From positions 27 through 64,026 of the forward strand of contig NZ_MSZX01000008.1 of assembly GCF_002021565.1 (NCBI RefSeq): a stretch of 64,000 nt of DNA, in the 5' to 3' direction. How positions within the stretch are numbered: the stretch's first letter is position 1; the number at the start of each line of letters is the position of its first letter. The translations under genes and the position numbers were made by a program. The DNA is from Paenibacillus selenitireducens (GTDB taxonomy: Bacteria; Bacillota; Bacilli; Paenibacillales; Paenibacillaceae). Below the pieces are notes generated by a model, which saw only the letters and a program-made list of their open reading frames with translations, was not told the origin of the DNA and did not search any database. Positions 11,200-19,151 of the stretch are shown in pieces.

Positions 11200-12471
11200 C
11201 TATTTTTCTACATATTTTTTGGCGTCCTTCACAGCGGCATTCAGTACATCCTGCGCATTTTCACCCAACATCACCGAATCGATTGCCGTGGATAAATAAC
11301 GGTTCACAAGCTTCCAATTGCTGTTGAGCAAGAACGAAGGCGTGTCGTCCGAACGCTCCAACATATGATAGAACGGGATATACAATGGGTTTTGATCGAA
11401 TCCCATCTCCTTCACAATGCTTTTACGGATCGGTAGATCCGCATTGCTGCGCATTTTGATCGCTTCATTCGATATGAAGAATTTCGTAAATTCCCACGCC
11501 AGATCCTTCTGTTTCGATTGCTTCGCCACCGAAATGGCACTTAGCGCAATAATTCCCTTCACAGGTTTGCCTGTAAATGCAGGCATTTCAACCGTACCGA
11601 AGTCCACCTTCGCCGCCTTGAAGCTCTCTAGCGGCCAAACACCGCTTTCCCACATCGCAATTTTACCTGCCTTGAATACATCATCACCGCTTAATTGGTT
11701 TTTACCCCCGGCAAGTGTTGCCGATCCATCCTTCAACATATCGCCGAACAATTGAATGGATTGCGCTGTTTCAGGGCTGTTCATATAGCCTTCGATCTCT
11801 TTGCCATCCTTGCTGACGAAGCTTCCTCCGTTACTCCACACAAATCCTTGCATGTCATACGGATCATTAATTGTCCGGACCCCGAACCCATATTGCTTCT
11901 TCGCAGGATTGGAGAGTTTCTTCGCGGCTGCTCTGAAATCATCCCATGTCCAACCATCTTTCGGGTAGGGCACTCCAGCATCATCGAACATTTTCTTGTT
12001 ATAGTAAATAGCGCGCGATGTAAATCCGCTTGGCAATCCATAGGTCTGACCATCCACCTTCACGTAATGGAACAAACTTTCATAAATATCGTCTAATTTC
12101 AAGCTGGCATCCTTCGTAATAAAAGAATCTAACGGCTCCAAGTTGGTATAATACGTGGGGAAGTCCCACATTAACATCACATCGGGTGGATTTCCTGCGC
12201 CAAAGGAAGCTGCAAGCTTCTGATCAAATCCGTCGGCATAGGGCTCGATTTGCACCTTTACACCCGGATGCTGCTGTTCGAACAATTTGGCAATATCCTG
12301 TTGAACCTTGAGGCTGTCCCCCGTATCCCACGTTGCGAAACGCAATACCTTTTCCTTCTCAGCATCCTTAGCCCCTTCACTGCCTTGATTAGAAGTTCCT
12401 CCGCCACAGGCGCTAACGGTCACTGCGATGAGCAATAAAAGTACTGTGATCATGGAGCGTTTGTTATTCAT
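11200..12471 (-). CDS. Sugar ABC transporter substrate-binding lipoprotein
   Basis: A 423-residue extracellular binding protein of the CUT1 (MalE-like) type. The signal peptide ends in a lipobox, VSAC, with the lipid-carrying cysteine at residue 22, followed by a flexible Gly/Ser/Asn stretch. The body shows the family pattern VLRFATWDTGDSLK and later GLPSGFTSRAIYYNKKMFDDAGVPYP. It should capture an oligosaccharide and deliver it to the two permeases encoded downstream. Together with lacZ this suggests a galactoside-containing substrate. RBS GAGGGGGA precedes the ATG. Confidence 0.94.
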   Translation of the reverse strand: MNNKRSMITVLLLLIAVTVSACGGGTSNQGSEGAKDAEKEKVLRFATWDTGDSLKVQQDIAKLFEQQHPGVKVQIEPYADGFDQKLAASFGAGNPPDVMLMWDFPTYYTNLEPLDSFITKDASLKLDDIYESLFHYVKVDGQTYGLPSGFTSRAIYYNKKMFDDAGVPYPKDGWTWDDFRAAAKKLSNPAKKQYGFGVRTINDPYDMQGFVWSNGGSFVSKDGKEIEGYMNSPETAQSIQLFGDMLKDGSATLAGGKNQLSGDDVFKAGKIAMWESGVWPLESFKAAKVDFGTVEMPAFTGKPVKGIIALSAISVAKQSKQKDLAWEFTKFFISNEAIKMRSNADLPIRKSIVKEMGFDQNPLYIPFYHMLERSDDTPSFLLNSNWKLVNRYLSTAIDSVMLGENAQDVLNAAVKDAKKYVEK

Positions 12472-12511
12472 GGATGTTGATCCCCCTCGAACAAGTTTAT
12501 TAATTCTTTGA

Positions 12512-12584
12512 ATACTTTCACTTTAAGAAAAATAAAGCGTTTTCAAAACAGCTTTTTGTTTTCCTTCGGGGGTGATTTTGTTCG
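12512..12584 (-). promoter_or_regulatory. Promoter region of the sugar operon: cre and paired half-sites
   Basis: A cre-like box, TGAAAACGCTTTAT on the minus strand (12532-12545, one mismatch), lies beside a half-site pair: TTTTGTTTT at 12554-12562 and exact TTTTGTTCG at 12576-12584, again 22 bp apart. A -10-like AAGTAT at 12512-12517 has only a poor -35 inside the cre. This suggests activation by the neighbouring AraC-type response regulator and repression by CcpA. Confidence 0.55.
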
Positions 12585-12624
12585 AAATATACGTCCTCTC
12601 CGTGAAAAGGATCTTCTTGTTTGG

Positions 12625-13809
12625 TTAACGTTCTTCTTTTTGTTCGGCACGATATTGAGAAGGGGTCAGCCCGCAATACCGCTTGAACCATTTGCTTAAA
12701 TATTTGCCATCGACCATGCCGATTTGTTCCGCAATGCTCTGCAAGGTCATGGGAGTATTCGCCAACAAATCCATCGCCATACGCAGACGCATACGATAAA
12801 GCAGCTCAATAAAATTCTCACCCGTTACCTTCTTGAAGAGCGTGCTGAAATGGCTCCGGCTTAAGCCTACGCGATGCGCAACGTCGCTTACCGACCAAGG
12901 CTCCCGCAAATCTTCGGCCACAAGGCGAATCGCATGGGTAATCGTGTCAGGCCATGAATTCACGTTCAATTCAAATCTTTTCTCCAATTCGGCTTCTTGA
13001 TGGAGCTTCGTCACCGCACCTAACCAATCTTCCATCCCTTGTAACGGACCGATGGCGCTCCAATGCAGCGATAGTGTGCGGCTCTTTACATCCTTTAATA
13101 AGGCGTCCACAGCTTCCCGGTTTTTAGAGGGGATAAAATAATAACATCGGTCCGTACCGCATCGGATGCTCTCACAGGTGACGCCCAGTTGGCTGCGCAG
13201 CTCTTCCCACGGTACCTCTGCCGCATCATCACCGAACGATTTCACTAAGTAGACCCTATGCGATTCTTCCATCCACGCCCAGGGTTCAGCCCATCTTGCT
13301 TGGAGCTCTGTACGAAATTCATTACGAAAACCGCACAACCATGCGTAAAAGGAAGCCTCCCAACGTGTGCGATCCTCTTGGGCCTGGGTCACATGGCCTC
13401 CTTCTACCGGCTGCTCAGCCATAAGCTCCTCTTGGAACTTCTGCAGATAGAAATTCAATTCCTCGTCCTCAAAAGCCGTCTTTAACAAATACCCGGATAC
13501 GCCAAGACGAAGACCTTGCTGTGCATATTCAAAATCGCGATGGCAGCTCAGCAGCAGAATTTTGGTGGATGGGGCTTCCTCTTTCACAAGCTTGGTTAAT
13601 TCAATGCCATTCAATTCCGGCATGACAATATCCGTAATGATGACTTCAGGACGGTGTTCATGGAAGGCTTCCAAGCCCTTCTGTCCATTCGGCACATCGG
13701 CTACGACCTGCATATTAAAGCGCGCCCAATCGACGGTCGCGATAAGTCCTTTGCGCACAATGCTCTCATCGTCCGCGATGAGTACTTTAATCGGAGATTT
13801 CGTTGTCAT
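12625..13809 (-). CDS. AraC-family response regulator (YesN-like)
   Basis: A 394-residue regulator. The N-terminal receiver domain (about 8-125) has the acidic pair DDE, the phospho-acceptor Asp in VIITDIVMPELNG, and the conserved Lys further on. The C-terminal AraC-type DNA-binding domain (about 290-390) has two helix-turn-helix motifs, including VSDVAHRVGLSRSHFS and the LTPSQYR ending. The ATG at 13809, after GAGGGGGA, is preferred over an upstream in-frame start at 13899. It overlaps the sensor kinase gene by 23 bp, so the two are co-translated. It probably binds the paired half-sites upstream of the sugar genes. Confidence 0.94.
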   Translation of the reverse strand: MTTKSPIKVLIADDESIVRKGLIATVDWARFNMQVVADVPNGQKGLEAFHEHRPEVIITDIVMPELNGIELTKLVKEEAPSTKILLLSCHRDFEYAQQGLRLGVSGYLLKTAFEDEELNFYLQKFQEELMAEQPVEGGHVTQAQEDRTRWEASFYAWLCGFRNEFRTELQARWAEPWAWMEESHRVYLVKSFGDDAAEVPWEELRSQLGVTCESIRCGTDRCYYFIPSKNREAVDALLKDVKSRTLSLHWSAIGPLQGMEDWLGAVTKLHQEAELEKRFELNVNSWPDTITHAIRLVAEDLREPWSVSDVAHRVGLSRSHFSTLFKKVTGENFIELLYRMRLRMAMDLLANTPMTLQSIAEQIGMVDGKYLSKWFKRYCGLTPSQYRAEQKEER

Positions 13810-15523
13810 GTTCGTCCCCCTCTTTCTTCGGCCAGCGAATGGTAATGACCGTCCCTTGACCCTCTTTTGACTGAATCGATAACCCATACAACGGCCCAAA
13901 GTGGAGTTTAAACTTCTGATCGACGTTATTCACTCCAAGTCCTCTTCCCCGCTTGCTTTGATACGTTCCACTCCGCATCTTCTCCAAACTAGCTTCCGTC
14001 ATTCCCTTGCCGTTATCTTCTAACGTGAGGACGAGCTCTTCGCCTTCTTCCATCACCGTGATCCGAATTTGACCGTTGCCATCCTCAAATGCATGGAAAA
14101 ATATATTTTCTAATAGAGGTTGAAGACTCATTCGCGGAATCAGATAATCCATCAGATGCTCTTCAATTTCTAGAATATAGTCAAATTCGTGTTCGTATCG
14201 TATCCGCTGAATATGCAGGAAATGGTCAATGACTTCCAGTTCTTTGCGAAGCGTAACAAGCTCCTGCGTAATGTCCAGATTTCCTTCCAGCAGCATCGCC
14301 AGGTGATACAGCATCTTCCGAATGTCTTCATTCCCTTGGAGTTTAGCCTTCCACTGGATGGAATTTAACGTATTGAACAATAAATGCGGATTGATCTGAT
14401 AGTGAAAAGCACGCAATTCGGCTTCTTTCTTCAACTGTTCCGTCACGGTGATCTCATCGACCAAATCTTGAATCTGACCTACCATGCGGTTGAAGCTGTG
14501 CGCAAGCACACCTAACTCATCTTTATCCTGGATAGGAATTCGCGTTTGCAAGCGGCCTTTTCCCGCCAGGAACATCGATTCCTTTAACCGTTTGATGCGT
14601 CCTGTTACACGTGCTGAGAATAAATAACTAAGCAGCAGGGCGAGTAAGCCTGAGAGCCCAAGCCCTACGAAGGTGTAGGAACGAATGACATTCGAGGATT
14701 GATAAAATGCTTTGTACGGCAGTCGCGCTTCAATCTTCCAATCGCTCGTGCCGACGGATTTCGTCCATACGATATCATTTTCCTTCGGTTGAAAGGATGT
14801 AGGTGACTGATACATCAGCTGCCCGCTCCTATTCGTAATCGTCAACATGGCTTGGGTATTCTGCTCAAAGATATGGAACATCTCATACAATTTATCGGCT
14901 TTCATCTCAATTAAGATGCGGCTGTCCTTCAAAGCTCCTTGTTGATTCCGAATCGGTACGACCAGACCTAATACTTTTTCTTTCGCATTCCATTCCTTGT
15001 AATGTTTCGGCGTGTAGAAACCAGCCCAATATTCCCCGATATAATCGGAGGGAATGGCCTTCCACCACGATTGCTCTTTTAGAATATCCGTGTTGATTTC
15101 GTTCTCCCCATAGAAATATCCAGATCGGGTGATAATAAAAATACCGCGTTGCGTCACAGTTTTAAGCGCTTTCAAAAAATCTTCTAAATCATTCTGTTCA
15201 TGCAACTCGGTATACGTATGCGGAATCTCGCTGCGGATGACCACGCGGGAAGGATTCAGCAAGTAGGAGTGCACGTATTCCCCTGTCGACTCCATCCGGC
15301 TTAACTCCGAATTCAATTGATATTGTAGCTGTGTCACGGCATTACTCCCGTATTTTCCCAGTTGATCTTGCAGCAGCTCCGACGACTTCGTGAAGGATAA
15401 GAATCCAAGCGAAATAAGCGGAAGCAACGCTGCCGCCAGGAATAGAGTAACTACCTTAAACCGTAAGCTTCGGCGTGGCGCCGTCAACCCGTGAACAACG
15501 GAATGTATCCACATATGATTCAT
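13787..15523 (-). CDS. Sensor histidine kinase, LytS/YesM type
   Basis: A 578-residue membrane sensor. A first helix (about 25-45), a large extracellular Cache-like domain (about 50-285) and a second helix (about 290-315) lead to a HAMP linker (about 315-370), a His_kinase domain with the phospho-acceptor in FHYQINPHLLFNTLN, and an ATPase domain with the NGKG and GRGLGVNN boxes. It should sense an extracellular sugar or sugar-bound protein and phosphorylate the regulator encoded right after it. ATG at 15523 after AGGGGG is chosen over an ATG ten codons upstream. Promoter: TTGTCA (15624-15629), 17 bp, TAAACT (15601-15606). Confidence 0.94.
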   Translation of the reverse strand: MNHMWIHSVVHGLTAPRRSLRFKVVTLFLAAALLPLISLGFLSFTKSSELLQDQLGKYGSNAVTQLQYQLNSELSRMESTGEYVHSYLLNPSRVVIRSEIPHTYTELHEQNDLEDFLKALKTVTQRGIFIITRSGYFYGENEINTDILKEQSWWKAIPSDYIGEYWAGFYTPKHYKEWNAKEKVLGLVVPIRNQQGALKDSRILIEMKADKLYEMFHIFEQNTQAMLTITNRSGQLMYQSPTSFQPKENDIVWTKSVGTSDWKIEARLPYKAFYQSSNVIRSYTFVGLGLSGLLALLLSYLFSARVTGRIKRLKESMFLAGKGRLQTRIPIQDKDELGVLAHSFNRMVGQIQDLVDEITVTEQLKKEAELRAFHYQINPHLLFNTLNSIQWKAKLQGNEDIRKMLYHLAMLLEGNLDITQELVTLRKELEVIDHFLHIQRIRYEHEFDYILEIEEHLMDYLIPRMSLQPLLENIFFHAFEDGNGQIRITVMEEGEELVLTLEDNGKGMTEASLEKMRSGTYQSKRGRGLGVNNVDQKFKLHFGPLYGLSIQSKEGQGTVITIRWPKKEGDEHDNEISD

Positions 15524-15600
15524 AACCAATCCCCCTGCGCTGCCTGACATCACCGGCTAGAATTAAAAAGTGACAACTTTTGGCGGACTAAAGTAAATGA

Positions 15601-15629
15601 AGTTTATCACAACACATTGCGCCTGACAA
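15601..15629 (-). promoter_or_regulatory. Promoter of the two-component system
   Basis: Minus-strand -35 TTGTCA at 15624-15629 and -10 TAAACT at 15601-15606 are spaced by 17 bp, about 80 bp before the kinase start codon. Confidence 0.6.
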
Positions 15630-15645
15630 TCCAGAGTTTTTACCA

Positions 15646-15678
15646 GAAAACGCACGTCCCTCATAGGGAAACGTGCGT
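15646..15678 (-). terminator. Terminator after the GH63-like gene
   Basis: Minus-strand stem ACGCACGT / ACGTGCGT, with a smaller inner CCCT/AGGG pairing, then TTTTC. Located just past the stop of the glycosidase gene and before the kinase promoter. Confidence 0.75.
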
Positions 15679-15706
15679 CCATTCCTGCTGCTTCGATCCT
15701 ATAGAA

Positions 15707-17419
15707 TCAGTGTAACTCCTTCACATATTCATGCGCCAACATGAGATATACGCTAGACGTCCACGTAAACGCGCGGTCTCGAAGCCCCTTGCCGCTCACA
15801 GCATCGAAATTTTCCGCCATGCCGCTGATATTGGCCATATGGCAAAAACGGCGAGCGGCTTCACTTGCCAGCTCCGTATAACCGCTGTTCGCTAATCCAT
15901 CGACGAGCAACATCATGACAGGAGCCCAGATCGGTCCGCGCCAATAGCCATCCGGTTCATAATGTGGGCTGCTTAGGCTTTCTGTTGCGAATCCGTTCGG
16001 AGAGAAGAATTTCGCTTCATCCGACAGTTCGGCAATAAGCGCCTCAAGCACTCCCTGAGGAAGGCGGTGTCCAAGTATAATCGGCATCAAGACGATCAGA
16101 CTCTCTCCACCGAGACGCTCGTGAGTTCCTGAACGTACTGCACGCATACGGCCGTCCTGCCAAAAATGACTGAGCATACGGTCCAGTGTAGATTGTGCCA
16201 GTGCCTTCCATTCCCCTGCCTCATGCGGACGGTTAAGCCGATCGGCAATCGTTGCAAGCGCCTCGCACTGCAGGACTAAATAGGCGCATAAATCCGGACT
16301 TTCGACCGCACCACGCTCATGAAAAATCGTACTGTTATCCCATCCGCTGTCATTCCCATGATTGTACTGAGGCACGCCGTCCCGATCATCATCCCGATCG
16401 TTGTACCACCATCTTGTCCAGCGAGCGAGCGGTTCATAGATTTCTCGCAGCTGTTGATCTCCAATCCAATCGCTGCGTTCCATCATCCAGGCTAACGTCC
16501 AACCGTGGATCGGCGGTTTGTTGCAGTTCCATAACTCATATTTGTCGTTCACGAAATCAGGCAAGAGTCCGCTCTCATCCTGACGATCAAAGAAAATCAT
16601 GAATTGATCCCAAGCCAGCTCCGGATTGGAACGAATGAGTGCCATCGCATTGAAGCAATGATCCCAGCTCCAAATGTTCGTCATCCAATTCTTGGACATG
16701 TACATGGCCGGGCGGGTTAAGCATCCTCCGCGAGGGACAACAGCCGACCATGTAATATAAGCGGCCAGATCACGGCCAGGCTCGAGAGGCGCAGGCACCG
16801 TGAGCGTGTCCCTAAGCCATGTATCATATTCGGCAGCCATACGGTGTTCAAATTCGTCGAAGGTCTCTACGGCTTTCCGCTCCTTCCACGTCGTGCGGTA
16901 CTCCTCCATCGCGAACTCGGCTACGCCTGAACTCTGTTCCGGTACGAAATGGGGCTTCACATACGTGCATCGCGTGCGCACCCATGGAGCATCCATCTGG
17001 ATATCCCCTTGACTTGCAGTGACCATGAACCGAACCTCGTTCAAGAAGCTGTTCACTTCCCAGCGTTGCGCTTCACGCTGCAGGGCATAGTCATAATGCC
17101 CTCCACTCAGCGTCAGGCGCACCCCGACCCCAGCCGTCCGGCATCTCATGGTATGTGCATCGCTAATACAAAAATCCGCATATCCAGCGTCAGCCGTCAA
17201 CCGCAGCTTCGTCGGCGTTGCATCCGCGGAGAAAGCTACAGTCTCCGTTCCATCCACCAATTCAATAAGAAACGCCGCTCCGCTGGATTCATCTCCCCCA
17301 CGTACAGTGCGCAAATATAAACCTTCCGGCCGATCATTCGACGCCGGCAAGTATGAAATCGTCAAGAATGAGCCATATCGGCTAAAAGGAATCGTTCGAA
17401 GATCAAATGTAAATGACAT
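15707..17419 (-). CDS. GH63/MGH1-like (alpha/alpha)6-barrel glycoside hydrolase
   Basis: A 570-residue cytoplasmic protein. An N-terminal beta-rich region (about 1-190) precedes an (alpha/alpha)6 barrel. Diagnostic pieces are MYMSKNWMTNIWSWDHCFNA, DESGLLPDF, NCNKPPIHGW and DNS near an acidic cluster, plus YWRGPIWAPV near the C-terminus, as in GH63 and mannosylglycerate-hydrolase-like enzymes. It should trim a short alpha-linked oligosaccharide, probably one taken up by the neighbouring importer; the precise linkage is unknown. It has its own promoter region with a consensus cre box and the shared half-site pair, tying it to the sugar regulon. Confidence 0.85.
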   Translation of the reverse strand: MSFTFDLRTIPFSRYGSFLTISYLPASNDRPEGLYLRTVRGGDESSGAAFLIELVDGTETVAFSADATPTKLRLTADAGYADFCISDAHTMRCRTAGVGVRLTLSGGHYDYALQREAQRWEVNSFLNEVRFMVTASQGDIQMDAPWVRTRCTYVKPHFVPEQSSGVAEFAMEEYRTTWKERKAVETFDEFEHRMAAEYDTWLRDTLTVPAPLEPGRDLAAYITWSAVVPRGGCLTRPAMYMSKNWMTNIWSWDHCFNAMALIRSNPELAWDQFMIFFDRQDESGLLPDFVNDKYELWNCNKPPIHGWTLAWMMERSDWIGDQQLREIYEPLARWTRWWYNDRDDDRDGVPQYNHGNDSGWDNSTIFHERGAVESPDLCAYLVLQCEALATIADRLNRPHEAGEWKALAQSTLDRMLSHFWQDGRMRAVRSGTHERLGGESLIVLMPIILGHRLPQGVLEALIAELSDEAKFFSPNGFATESLSSPHYEPDGYWRGPIWAPVMMLLVDGLANSGYTELASEAARRFCHMANISGMAENFDAVSGKGLRDRAFTWTSSVYLMLAHEYVKELH

Positions 17420-17439
17420 AGGCTGCTCCTCCTCTACAT

Positions 17440-17453
17440 AGATAACGCTTACA
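17440..17453 (-). promoter_or_regulatory. cre box (CcpA site), full consensus match
   Basis: TGTAAGCGTTATCT on the minus strand fits TGWAARCGYTWWCW at every position. It lies 21 bp before the start codon of the GH63-like gene, so binding by CcpA should block transcription when preferred sugars are present. Confidence 0.75.
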
Positions 17454-17585
17454 ACAAAGCGGATACGAAATGATTAAGTTCCTCCCCTCATTGTAAGGGT
17501 TCATCCTGTGATTGTAGTTGTACAGCCGTACGAATGTGGTCGTCTGAATGTTAGCTCTCATCGACTATGGTGATCATGGGTGTCA

Positions 17586-17616
17586 TTTTGTTCGGTTATC
17601 TTCGTCTATTTGTCCG
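17586..17616 (-). promoter_or_regulatory. Paired half-sites upstream of the GH63-like gene
   Basis: Exact TTTTGTTCG at 17586-17594 and the related ATTTGTCCG at 17608-17616 start 22 bp apart, the same spacing as in the two other pairs at 11.1 and 12.6 kb. Proposed binding site for the YesN-like regulator. No convincing promoter hexamers could be assigned between here and the gene. Confidence 0.5.
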
Positions 17617-17652
17617 ATCGATTCCTCTGGCCGCAATCGATTCTATGAACAC

Positions 17653-17697
17653 AAAAAAACCGTTGTAAGCAGCTCACGCATACACACAACGGTTGTT
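17653..17697 (-). terminator. Strong terminator after a gene remnant
   Basis: Minus-strand stem AACCGTTGT / ACAACGGTT closing a larger loop, followed by seven T residues. It sits just past the stop codon of the short remnant at 17703-17792. Confidence 0.8.
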
Positions 17698-17702
17698 AAT
17701 GA

Positions 17703-17792
17703 TTAACGAATATCGAGGTCAATTTTGGAATCGACAGCCAGTTTGCTAATAAACATCATAAACGGTTCATTCTCTTGTTGATCGCTGATCAT
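17703..17792 (-). pseudogene. Probable C-terminal remnant of a lost gene
   Basis: A 29-codon open stretch on the minus strand, starting MISDQQENEPF and ending KIDLDIR, finishes in TAA six bases before a strong terminator, exactly as the end of a real gene would. Its upstream side runs into the dispersed repeat that begins at 17792, and an in-frame TGA lies just before. I infer that the 5' part of a gene was lost when the repeat arrived or decayed. The family is not recognised; it may instead be a chance reading frame. Confidence 0.4.
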
Positions 17793-18016
17793 CGACTTTT
17801 TTCATTCGGATAAGCCTTGGTATTCATCTATATTGGATGAATACAAGATAGGACATCCGATTGAGCCTTGTTACTCATCTATGTTGGATTTACGCAGGAT
17901 AGGAGCCACGAATGGAGGTTTATGGGCGTTATTCATCTTTTTTTATTGGATATATACATTATAGACGTTTAGATATAGGCAAATCCGTTAAAGTTAGTGG
18001 ATTTATCCAACATAGC
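17792..18016. repeat. Dispersed intergenic repeat, copy A (~225 bp)
   Basis: This stretch aligns end to end with 29611-29833 at roughly 80 percent identity with a few small gaps. Inside are two tandem sub-units built on TCATCTATrTTGGAT and ending in GATAGGA; the first is itself a perfect 8-bp inverted repeat, TATTCATC / GATGAATA (17821-17843). The arm CTATGTTGGAT (17879-17889) is exactly complementary to ATCCAACATAG near the right end (18005-18015). A small stem AAATCC / GGATTT precedes that arm. No coding potential is evident. It could be a MITE-like element or a structured RNA. Confidence 0.8.
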
Positions 18017-18033
18017 AAACATTCCTCTTCCTC

Positions 18034-18075
18034 AATAAATAAAGTGCCGAAAAGTCCTCTGGACTTTATCGACAC
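18034..18075 (-). terminator. Terminator after the repeat-rich HTH gene
   Basis: Minus-strand imperfect stem from GTG-CGA-AAGTCC to GGACTT-TCG-CAC with a 3-nt loop, followed by TTTATTTATT. Part of its 5' arm is made from sequence homologous to the gene's own repeat unit. Confidence 0.65.
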
Positions 18076-18494
18076 CAATGAACTTATACCTCTTGTTCAA
18101 AAGCTTTCTTTGCACATGCGTCGATTACATCATCACTAAGAAATGGAGCTATCGGCACCAACGAACTTATACCTTCTTGTTCAAAGGCTTTTTTTGCACA
18201 TGCGTCGATTACATCATCACTAATAAATGGAGCCATCGGCACCAATGAACTTATACCTTCTTGTTCAAAGGCTTTCTTTGCACATGCGTCGATGACATCC
18301 TCACTAATAAATGGAGCTATCGGCACCAATGAACTTATACCTTCTTGTTCAAAGGCTTTCTTTGCACATACGTCGATTACACCCTCACTAATAAATGGAG
18401 CCATCGGCACCAATGAACTTATACCTTCTTGTTCAAAGGCTTTTTTTGCGCATTCGTCGATGACATTCTCACTGACAAAGGGGGCTATGGACAG
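18076..18494. repeat. Tandem 84-bp coding repeat (five units)
   Basis: Units begin at 18076, 18159, 18243, 18327 and 18411. Four are 84 bp long and the one at the gene's 3' end is 83 bp, missing one base in a TTCTTG run, which shifts the frame and ends the protein. Units differ at only a few positions, apart from the more diverged fifth. Homology continues about 20 nt past the present stop codon. Near-identity at DNA level, including silent positions, indicates recent duplication or gene conversion. Confidence 0.92.
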
Positions 18495-18869
18495 GAGATC
18501 GCTTATTTTAACGCTTTCCTTTACATGTTCAACAAATTCATCAACTTGCTCCGTTCGAAGTAATGGCGCGATTTCCGAAATCTCTTCGAGAGATACTTCA
18601 TGATGTTGTAAATACTCCTCCGTTGTATTATCCATCATATTTTTAAGTATTTGCGTCCCTTTACCTTCGTCGAGAATCTCATCGATACTGACATCAAAAA
18701 TTTCTGCGATCTGAGGAAGTTTAGATATATCAGGCATCGTTTCTCCTCGTTCCCAATTACTCACCGCTTGGTAACTGATACAAAGTCGATCAGCTAACCC
18801 CATCTGGGTTATCCCCGTTCTCTTTCGTAATTTCGCAATATTCCTGCCTACTTTCGACATATTAAACAC
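18084..18869 (-). CDS. XRE-type HTH protein with six tandem 28-residue repeats
   Basis: About 261 residues from a GTG at 18869 (AAGGGGAG six bases upstream); an ATG at 18860 has poorer spacing. The N-terminus is a clear Cro/CI helix-turn-helix (RKRTGITQMGLADRL and YQAVSNWERGE). The rest is a chain of 28-residue units, each with the pattern SSLVP(M/I)APF(I/L)S, then VIDACAKKAFEQEGI; the first unit is diverged, the last four nearly identical. The final unit ends early at EQEV because of a one-base deletion. The role is unknown: a DNA-binding regulator with a repeat platform for protein contacts is inference. Confidence 0.85.
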   Translation of the reverse strand: MFNMSKVGRNIAKLRKRTGITQMGLADRLCISYQAVSNWERGETMPDISKLPQIAEIFDVSIDEILDEGKGTQILKNMMDNTTEEYLQHHEVSLEEISEIAPLLRTEQVDEFVEHVKESVKISDLLSIAPFVSENVIDECAKKAFEQEGISSLVPMAPFISEGVIDVCAKKAFEQEGISSLVPIAPFISEDVIDACAKKAFEQEGISSLVPMAPFISDDVIDACAKKAFEQEGISSLVPIAPFLSDDVIDACAKKAFEQEV

Positions 18870-18992
18870 TGCAATCTCCCCTTCGTTCATGATGCTTCCA
18901 GTGTATCTATTGCTCTCAATTTTGTATATCAAGTGATGCTTGAGTTACAAGGTTAAACTAAAATCCTCGATTAGCTCATTGATTTTGGTCAT

Positions 18993-19049
18993 AAAAAAAA
19001 CTCCCTTCTATTTGCTAAACAACGCAGATAAAAGGGAGTAATTTTTTTT
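18993..19049. terminator. Bidirectional terminator-like hairpin in a divergent gap
   Basis: Stem ACTCCCTT / AAGGGAGT extended by TATTTGC / GCAGATA, with eight A residues before and eight T residues after. It lies upstream of both the HTH gene (minus) and the deoR-type gene (plus). It therefore either insulates the two promoters or acts as a leader attenuator for one of them. Confidence 0.75.
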
Positions 19050-19060
19050 GTACTCAAATT

Positions 19061-19105
19061 AAAACTTATAAAAACTTATAGATCAGAAATAAAAACTTAT
19101 ATAAT
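19061..19105 (+). promoter_or_regulatory. Three phased AAAACTTATA repeats and -10 of the nag genes
   Basis: Exact copies of AAAACTTATA start at 19061, 19071 and 19092, that is 10 and 21 bp apart, so all face the same side of the helix. The third overlaps a perfect -10, TATAAT (19100-19105), whose -35 is weak. This is a good candidate operator for the DeoR-type repressor encoded directly downstream. Confidence 0.55.
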
Positions 19106-19151
19106 TGCAAAGAGCTTCGTTTTATGATACCTTTGTTGTGAGGTGACCAAC

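Noticed and set aside
12615-12646. A further TTTTGTTCG near the 3' end of the response regulator gene
   Set aside because: The exact copy lies mainly within coding sequence for the C-terminus, and its possible partner is 23, not 22, bp away with two mismatches.
18076-18494. Regular 84-bp repeats as a possible CRISPR array
   Set aside because: Units are contiguous, with no unique spacers, and are in frame within an HTH protein gene.
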